Assembly: GCA_050251415.1 (NCBI GenBank) | Contig: JBFWMT010000024.1 | Coordinates: 1 to 36,479 of the forward strand | Source of the DNA: UBA8514 sp050251415 | Lineage (GTDB): Bacteria > Bacillota > Clostridia > Lachnospirales > Anaerotignaceae | Reading direction: 5' to 3' | DNA: 36,479 nt | Shown here: in pieces, positions 31,941-36,479 of the stretch | Layout of the letters: every line of letters begins with the position of its first letter | Position numbering within the stretch: position 1 is the first letter of the stretch | Notes under the pieces: generated by a model | What the model saw: only the letters and a program-made list of their open reading frames with translations | Database searches by the model: none | What the model was told of the DNA's origin: nothing | Made by a program: the position numbers and the translations under genes

Positions 31941-32354
31941 ATGCCGGGCAGCAAATTTATGGTAATTAAGCTTAAAGAGCTAATGAAAACAGCGGTGTTT
32001 GCCGTGTTGGGGGTGGCGATTATTGTTGCTTTAATATACTTTGCAGTAGGAAGATTAGGGGATAGCCAAGCAGTATATAATCCAGGAGTATATTCTTCAC
32101 AGATAGAGCTTCAAAACGGTAACGTATTGGTTGAAGTGAAGGTGGGTAAAACCAAGATAAAGAAGGTTTCCGTTAGCAGTGACAGTGAAACTGTGCCAGT
32201 ATTTTACCCGTTATTTAACACCGTTGCAGAAGATATTGGAAAACAGGTGGTTAAACAGCAGACCACACAGTTGGAAATAGAGGGCGACGGAAGTGTAACA
32301 ACAGCACTTATTCTTGATGCTGTGGATGAAAGCCTTGCACAGGCACGGAAATAG
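31941..32354 (+). CDS. Membrane-anchored FMN-binding-domain-like protein
   Basis: This is a 137-residue protein with one N-terminal membrane segment (about 15-40, VFAVLGVAIIVALIYFAVG) followed by an extracytoplasmic domain. YNPGVYSSQIELQNGNVLVEVKVGKTKIKKVSV and SETVPVFYPLFNTVAEDIGKQVV resemble the FMN-binding domain found in electron transport and uncharacterised clostridial proteins. The threonine that attaches FMN in NqrC-type domains is not clearly present, so cofactor binding is uncertain. I chose the ATG at 31941, preceded by AGGGGG at 5 nt, over an upstream TTG that would include that site. It is divergent from addB with a 108-bp gap. Confidence 0.72.
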   Translation: MPGSKFMVIKLKELMKTAVFAVLGVAIIVALIYFAVGRLGDSQAVYNPGVYSSQIELQNGNVLVEVKVGKTKIKKVSVSSDSETVPVFYPLFNTVAEDIGKQVVKQQTTQLEIEGDGSVTTALILDAVDESLAQARK

Positions 32355-32442
32355 TACATAGCAGTAAACAAGACCGTGGAACACTGATGCTTTATTACTA
32401 AAAAAGCCAAGTGCTTTCATGGTCTTTAAACTGTGTTTTTAT

Positions 32443-32471
32443 TTGACCTTGAATGGGATTGTTGATATAAT
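32443..32471 (+). promoter_or_regulatory. Promoter of the yqeG-aroE-aroK-aroQ operon
   Basis: TTGACC (32443-32448) and TATAAT (32466-32471) are separated by 17 bp. A possible weak terminator for the preceding gene (AAGACC...GGTCTT, 32369-32426) lies just upstream. Confidence 0.75.
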
Positions 32472-32529
32472 TTATTTTAGTTATGGCAAAATAGGGTTTT
32501 GCCAAATATATTTCGAGAGGTGATTTAGA

Positions 32530-33033
32530 ATGCTTGAAAGATTTTATCCTGATGTTTATATAGACAATATTTTTCTTCTGCCTTTGGACGAGTTTAAAAA
32601 ACGTGGAATAAAGGCACTTGTTTTTGATATTGACAATACTGTTGCCCCATATGATATGGCAGAGGCTGATGAGGAAATCATATCCCTTTTTAAATTTCTT
32701 AAGGAAGAAGGATATCGACTTTGTCTTCTTTCAAACAACAACAAAAAAAGGGTGGAAAAGTTTAACGAAAAGCTGGAAGCAATGGCGGTATATAGGGCGG
32801 GGAAGCCAGGGGTTAAAAAACTGGAGAACGCTATGTTTGATATGGGCGTTACGAAAAAACAAACGGCACTTGTGGGTGACCAAGTGTTTACTGACATTTA
32901 CTGTGCCCATAAAGCAGGGGTTATGGCAGTATTAACAAAGCCAATGTGTAACCGTGACCAATTAATAACCAAGGTGAAACGTGGTCTTGAGCGAAGAGTG
33001 CTTAAAGGGTATCAAAGGAGAATGGCAAAATGA
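32530..33033 (+). CDS. yqeG: YqeG-family HAD-IIIA phosphatase
   Basis: This is a 167-residue HAD-superfamily hydrolase. Motif I is VFDIDNTVAPY (aspartates about 37 and 39), motif II LLSNNNKKR and motif III with motif IV GKPGVKKL...ALVGDQVFTDI. These match YqeG and the related mitochondrial phosphatidylglycerophosphatase group. The physiological substrate in bacteria is not settled. GAGAGGTG precedes the ATG. The stop overlaps aroE by 4 nt. In Bacillus yqeG is also close to aroE, so the neighbourhood is conserved, here without yqeH between them. Confidence 0.92.
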   Translation: MLERFYPDVYIDNIFLLPLDEFKKRGIKALVFDIDNTVAPYDMAEADEEIISLFKFLKEEGYRLCLLSNNNKKRVEKFNEKLEAMAVYRAGKPGVKKLENAMFDMGVTKKQTALVGDQVFTDIYCAHKAGVMAVLTKPMCNRDQLITKVKRGLERRVLKGYQRRMAK

Positions 33034-33908
33034 GTGTAGCAGACATGGTAAACGGAAAAACTAAGGTTTTTGGCATAATAGGTAACCCTATAGAGCACAG
33101 CTTTTCACCTGTTTTGCAAAACACTGTGGCAAGGGAACTAGGTGAAAACGTAGCATATGTTCCCTTCAAGGTAGAAAGCAGAGAAGTGAAAACTGCGCTT
33201 GACGGTGCATTTAGGCTTGGCATATGTGGTTTTAATGTAACAGTCCCACACAAGAAAGAGGTTATGGAAAGCCTTATAGCTATAGATGACCTCGCATTAA
33301 AAATTGGTGCTGTAAATACACTTAAATATACAAATAGTGGTTACAAGGGCTATAATACCGATATTTTGGGTCTTGGAAAATGTTTTGATATTGAGGGCAT
33401 AAGCATTCAGGGAAAAACTGTGGTGATACTTGGTGCAGGTGGTGCGGCTAACTCAGCGGCAATTTTGGCGGCAGAACGAGAGGCTAGTAATATTATTATA
33501 GTGAATAGAACAAAGGCCAATGCGCAGGCGCTAAAGGAGCAAACAGCACGTTATTACAATGAGGAAATATCTGTAATCTCTTTTGAGGAGCTTATGAGTA
33601 TAGAAAGGCCTGAAATTGTAATTCAAACTACATCTGTTGGCATGGGCCAGGGTGTATGGGAATCTCCTGTGAAAAATACAGAATTTTTTAAAAAAGTACA
33701 AGCTGTGGTGGACATTGTGTATACACCTTGGCAAACAAAATTACTAAGCGATGCAAAAGAAAATGGATGTGTTGCCATCAATGGTTTCGATATGCTTATT
33801 TATCAAGGGCTTGCATCTTATGAAATTTGGCATGATGTAAAAATTGACGATGAAACGTCAAAAGCATTAAGAAACCAGCTGGCCGATTACTATAGAACCA
33901 AAAGGTAG
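33030..33908 (+). CDS. aroE: Shikimate dehydrogenase
   Basis: This NADPH-dependent enzyme reduces 3-dehydroshikimate to shikimate in aromatic amino acid synthesis. The 292-residue sequence shows GNPIEHSFSPVLQN (substrate serines), FNVTVPHKKEVM (catalytic Lys in PHK), GAVNTL, the nucleotide-binding loop LGAGGAANSAA and NRTKANA, then INGFDMLIYQG. All key motifs are intact. It starts within the yqeG stop (ATGA) and is followed 6 nt later by shikimate kinase. Confidence 0.96.
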   Translation: MSVADMVNGKTKVFGIIGNPIEHSFSPVLQNTVARELGENVAYVPFKVESREVKTALDGAFRLGICGFNVTVPHKKEVMESLIAIDDLALKIGAVNTLKYTNSGYKGYNTDILGLGKCFDIEGISIQGKTVVILGAGGAANSAAILAAEREASNIIIVNRTKANAQALKEQTARYYNEEISVISFEELMSIERPEIVIQTTSVGMGQGVWESPVKNTEFFKKVQAVVDIVYTPWQTKLLSDAKENGCVAINGFDMLIYQGLASYEIWHDVKIDDETSKALRNQLADYYRTKR

Positions 33909-33914
33909 GTAAAA

Positions 33915-34469
33915 ATGGACGAGAGAAAAAATATAATACTTATAGGTTTTATGGGGTGTGGAAAAACAACTCTTGGAAAAAAGCTTAGCATGAAGATTAA
34001 GTACAGTTTTATAGATACTGACCGATATATAGAGAACAAAGAGGGTACAAGCATTGCCAAAATTTTTGAGGAAAAAGGCGAGGCATATTTTAGGGATTTG
34101 GAAAAGAAGACAGTTGAAATACTTTCAAAAGAGGTTGGCAATATTATTGCCACAGGTGGCGGAATAATAAAAAATGAAGAGAATATGCATATGCTTAGAG
34201 AAACGGGAATAATTGTATATCTTAAGGCTACCCCAGAGCATATTTACAGAAATATAGCCAATGATGATACAAGACCGTTGCTTCAAGGCGGAGATAAATT
34301 GGAAAAGATTCGAAGCCTTATGGAAGAGCGGAGAGAACTGTATGAGAGATATGCAGATGTTACAGTAAGTGTATCCCCAGGGGATGTTAACTATATTACA
34401 GAAAGAATATTGAGGGAGTTGAAAAGATATAATGAAAAAGGTATGCATAATACACGGGCCAAATCTTAA
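33915..34469 (+). CDS. aroK: Shikimate kinase
   Basis: It phosphorylates shikimate at the 3-hydroxyl. The 184-residue sequence has Walker A GFMGCGKTTLGKKL (about 10-23), the shikimate-binding DTDRYIE, FRDLEKKTVE and GGGII, and the lid DDTRPLL. The last about 13 residues (from NEKGMHN) are read from bases shared with aroQ and lie beyond the usual end of the family. They overlap the aroQ start by 38 nt in another frame, so the C-terminal tail may be dispensable. Confidence 0.95.
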   Translation: MDERKNIILIGFMGCGKTTLGKKLSMKIKYSFIDTDRYIENKEGTSIAKIFEEKGEAYFRDLEKKTVEILSKEVGNIIATGGGIIKNEENMHMLRETGIIVYLKATPEHIYRNIANDDTRPLLQGGDKLEKIRSLMEERRELYERYADVTVSVSPGDVNYITERILRELKRYNEKGMHNTRAKS

Positions 34470-34884
34470 CTTTACAGGCATAAGGGAACAAGGAGTTTAT
34501 GGCACAAAAACTTTGGAAGACATAAACAAAAATATATTGGCAAAAGCAGAAGAAATGGGAATTGATGCCCAAGTTTTTCAAAGCAATTACGAGGGTGGAA
34601 TAATAGACAAGCTTCAGCAGTGTTATTTTGAAGGTGTTGATGGTATAATAATTAACCCAGGGGCGTTTACACACTACAGCTATGCACTGCGTGATGCTAT
34701 TGCCTCGGTTAAAATACCAACAATCGAGGTGCATTTATCTAATATTCATCAGCGTGACGAGTTTAGACACAAGTCTGTTACAGCCGCATCCTGTGTAGGA
34801 CAAATGTGTGGATTTGGGGAAAATGGCTATATACTGGCGCTTATGGCACTTAAAATGAGAGCAGAAGATGAAAAAAAATGCTAA
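34432..34884 (+). CDS. aroQ: 3-dehydroquinate dehydratase, type II
   Basis: This dodecameric enzyme dehydrates 3-dehydroquinate. The 150-residue sequence has HGPNLNFTGIREQGVYG (the lid with catalytic Arg and Tyr), QSNYEGGIID, NPGAFTHYSYALRDAI and the catalytic histidine stretch EVHLSNIHQRDEFRHKSVTA. QSNYEG has Tyr where QSNHEG is common. The ribosome binding site GGGAGTTG lies inside aroK, and the two genes overlap by 38 nt. The order aroE-aroK-aroQ gives three shikimate-pathway steps in one operon. Confidence 0.95.
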   Translation: MKKVCIIHGPNLNFTGIREQGVYGTKTLEDINKNILAKAEEMGIDAQVFQSNYEGGIIDKLQQCYFEGVDGIIINPGAFTHYSYALRDAIASVKIPTIEVHLSNIHQRDEFRHKSVTAASCVGQMCGFGENGYILALMALKMRAEDEKKC

Positions 34885-34974
34885 ACAAATAAAATATTTT
34901 GCTAAAACCTATTGCGAAATATCGATTTTTAATTTAAACTAGTACAAGATAAGACTAATGAGGAGGATTTATTG

Positions 34975-35538
34975 ATGATTTCTGCAAGTGAATTTAGAAA
35001 TGGTGTAACAGTTGAATATGAAGGTGACATTTTTGTTATTCTTGAGTTCCAGCACGTTAAACCCGGCAAGGGCGCAGCGTTTGTACGTACAAAGATAAAA
35101 AACCTTAAAACAGGCAGTGTGGTTGAAAGAACTTTTAGACCTACTGAAAAAATGCCAAGAGCTCATATCGACAGACTTGATATGCAGTATTTATATGCTG
35201 ATGGCACGTTATACCACTTTATGAACGTAGAAAACTACGAGCAGATTGCAGTTAATGAAAGCGATATTGGTGATACACTTAAGTTTGTTAAGGAAAACGA
35301 AATGGTTAAAATTCTTTCCTACGATGGTCAGGTATTTGGTATTGAGCCTCCATTATTTGTAGAACTTGAGATTATCGAAACAGAGCCTGGGTTTGCTGGG
35401 AATACATCACAGGGTGCTACAAAGCCTGCTGTGGTTGAAACAGGTGCAACTGTTTACGTACCATTATTTATTAACCAGAACGAAAAAATTAAAATTGATA
35501 CAAGAACAGGCGAGTATTTAGGACGTGTAAATAACTAA
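34975..35538 (+). CDS. efp: Elongation factor P
   Basis: This translation factor rescues ribosomes stalled at polyproline stretches by binding between the P and E sites. The 188-residue protein has three beta-barrel domains. The tip loop HVKPGKGAAFVR places lysine at position 32, the residue modified in many bacteria. Domain III ends with the EF-P signature region PLFINQNEKIKIDTRTGEYLGRV. I chose the ATG at 34975 (MISASEF), 8 nt after AGGAGG; a TTG one codon earlier is less likely. A strong terminator follows. It lies 90 nt after aroQ. Confidence 0.96.
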   Translation: MISASEFRNGVTVEYEGDIFVILEFQHVKPGKGAAFVRTKIKNLKTGSVVERTFRPTEKMPRAHIDRLDMQYLYADGTLYHFMNVENYEQIAVNESDIGDTLKFVKENEMVKILSYDGQVFGIEPPLFVELEIIETEPGFAGNTSQGATKPAVVETGATVYVPLFINQNEKIKIDTRTGEYLGRVNN

Positions 35539-35571
35539 TATGCCTAAATGTTGGGGTATACCCAGCTAAAT

Positions 35572-35617
35572 AAAAAAACGCTTTTTACCATATTTATTTT
35601 GGTAAAAAGCGTTTTTT
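35572..35617 (+). terminator. Terminator after efp
   Basis: AACGCTTTTTACC (35577-35589) and GGTAAAAAGCGTT (35601-35613) form a perfect 13-bp stem followed by TTTT, with a mirrored A run upstream, so it works in both directions. It may also serve the leftward DUF1294 gene. Confidence 0.9.
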
Positions 35618-35623
35618 GCTAGG

Positions 35624-35720
35624 GTGTAGACAAACCTTGGGCGTTGCCCAAACTCACTTGCTTTTTGAAAAAAGCAAGACCAAAAACTTTTGCTAAAACA
35701 CATGCTTATGCGGTTTTCAG
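35624..35720. repeat. Dispersed hairpin-rich repeat, copy 2 (truncated, tandem with copy 3)
   Basis: It begins GTGTAGACAAACCTTGGGCG and includes the TTGGGC/GCCCAA and GCTTTTTGAAAAAAGC hairpins. It stops after a degenerate CATGCTTATGCGG, where copy 3 begins. It lacks the second half seen in copies 1 and 3. Confidence 0.8.
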
Positions 35721-35887
35721 ACTGATGACAAACCTTGGGCGTTGCCCAAACCCATTTGCTTTTTGAAAAAAGCAAGACCAAAAACTTTTATTAAAACCGC
35801 ATATTCATGCGGTTTTGGATGGGTCAATGGGTGAAACCCTTGTGGGTGTTTGAGGGCAAAGTCCTCAAGGTTTGCCCTCACCTACAC
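35721..35887. repeat. Dispersed hairpin-rich repeat, copy 3
   Basis: This is close to full-length copy 1: the TTGGGC/GCCCAA, GCTTTTTGAAAAAAGC and ACCGCATATTCATGCGGT hairpins, then GGGTGAAACCC and a terminal CAAGGTTTGCCCTCACCTACAC. That end is the inverted form of the copy 2 start, so copies 2 and 3 together look like one composite element with terminal inverted repeats. The end overlaps the stop codon of the DUF1294 gene. Confidence 0.8.
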
Positions 35888-36175
35888 GCTAAACTTAATA
35901 ATTTTTGTGAAAATGAAATACAGCAGGGCAAAGTGCAGTACCAACGCAATGGTATATATTATGTAAAACTGTGGTTTTCTGGTTTTGTGATGGCATAAAA
36001 ACATACCACCAAATCCGCCAGCCGCTCCGCCTAGCAGTGCCATAATAAACAACGTACTTTCGGGAACTCGCCATTGCTGTTTTTTAGCCCGCATTTTATC
36101 TATTGCCATAGTTATAAGCAACGCAAAATTTAGCAAAGAATAATATACTAAAATAATTTTTGTAGCCGTATTCAT
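35882..36175 (-). CDS. DUF1294 family membrane protein
   Basis: This is a small membrane protein of 97 residues with three predicted hydrophobic segments (about 8-25, 42-60 and 70-92). The family core is intact: LVYYSLLNFALLITMAIDKMRAK, then WRVPESTLFIMALLGGAAGGFGGMFLCHHKTRKPQF. The function of DUF1294 proteins is unknown. The stop codon TAG lies in the GTGTAG terminal sequence of the adjacent repeat, so the last residues may have been set by the element. It is 30 nt downstream of mgsA and probably cotranscribed. Confidence 0.87.
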   Translation of the reverse strand: MNTATKIILVYYSLLNFALLITMAIDKMRAKKQQWRVPESTLFIMALLGGAAGGFGGMFLCHHKTRKPQFYIIYTIALVLHFALLYFIFTKIIKFSV

Positions 36176-36205
36176 ATCTAATTCACCACAATTCTATTTG
36201 TTAGC

Positions 36206-36479
36206 TTAAATCTTTCTCCAGTCTAAATCTCCACGGTCTAGGGCAAGAAGCAAAATTTCAGCCGTTGCAAGATTACTTGCTAGTGGGATATTATGCACGT
36301 CACAAAGTCTTAATATACCGTTAATATTAGGCTCGTAGCTTTTTGGCGCAACAGGGTCACGCAAAAAAATTACAAGGTCAATATCGTTATTGGCTACCTG
36401 AGAGCCTAACTGCTGTTCTCCGCCCAAATGCCCAGCAAGGTATTTGTGTACCGAAAGATTGGCAGTTGCCTCTACAAGG
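36206..36479 (-). CDS. mgsA: Methylglyoxal synthase (C-terminal part, runs off the window)
   Basis: It converts dihydroxyacetone phosphate to methylglyoxal and phosphate, a bypass of lower glycolysis under phosphate limitation. The visible C-terminal about 90 residues contain GHLGGEQQLG, IDLVIFLRDP, EPNINGILRLCDVHNIPLASNLATAEILL, matching MgsA: the GGDQQ-like phosphate loop (here GGEQQ) and the catalytic Asp in FLRDP. The frame stays open to base 36479. The N-terminus is outside the window. Confidence 0.9.
   Translation of the reverse strand, partial: LVEATANLSVHKYLAGHLGGEQQLGSQVANNDIDLVIFLRDPVAPKSYEPNINGILRLCDVHNIPLASNLATAEILLLALDRGDLDWRKI

Noticed and set aside
35566..35998. Short open frames on both strands across the repeat copies (71 and 63 residues)
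   Set aside because: They translate the hairpin repeat, have no ribosome binding site and no conserved domain; they arise from repeat sequence.

Overview
The window is AT-rich DNA with strong AGGAGG-type ribosome binding sites. It suggests an anaerobic, probably spore-forming member of the Clostridia (Bacillota). The supporting genes are a clostridial-type lysine 2,3-aminomutase, a BclA-like collagen repeat protein, a hybrid cluster protein with rubredoxin, AddB, a singlet glycine riboswitch and an acyl-CoA dehydrogenase. I cannot name the species. The sequence holds one 100-N assembly gap (6432-6531).

Layout: (1) 1-2633: a NitT/TauT-type ABC importer (permease partial, ATPase) divergent from a PucR-family regulator, with paired palindromes and a promoter-proximal terminator hairpin between them. 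(2) 2637-5726: the ablB-ablA pair for the osmolyte N-epsilon-acetyl-beta-lysine, divergent from a GntR-RCK_C regulator of the c-di-AMP-sensing BusR type; a perfect 8+8 bp palindrome overlaps the ablB promoter. (3) 5774-6969: a collagen-like surface protein broken by the gap. (4) 7235-12680: signalling genes, namely an EAL-CBS-GGDEF protein, a PAS-BTAD regulator and a chemoreceptor. (5) 12863-19700: redox defence, with a cupin-rubredoxin-Hcp operon, an OhrR-flavodoxin-CDF-glutathione peroxidase operon carrying OhrR-like operators, and a second chemoreceptor. (6) 19736-21642: a branched terminator-like RNA, a glycine riboswitch and an Ala/Gly:cation symporter. (7) 21717-26085: three overlapping genes for a VWA-like protein, a MoxR-type AAA ATPase and a 13-repeat leucine-rich protein. 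(8) 26181-28198: a secreted GDPD-like protein and an acyl-CoA dehydrogenase whose leader can sequester its ribosome binding site. (9) 28215-31832: convergent terminators around a dispersed repeat, then addB. (10) 31941-36479: an FMN-binding-like protein, yqeG-aroE-aroK-aroQ, efp, two more repeat copies, a DUF1294 membrane protein and partial mgsA.

The best candidates for something new are the BusR-like/ablBA module (c-di-AMP control of osmolyte synthesis rather than uptake), the VWA-MoxR-LRR triad, and the unexplained RNA structures at 1096-1145, 19736-19819 and 26998-27043. The repeat flanking the gap is exactly 127 bp on each side, and removing one copy plus the Ns restores a single reading frame, so that break is very probably an assembly artefact.
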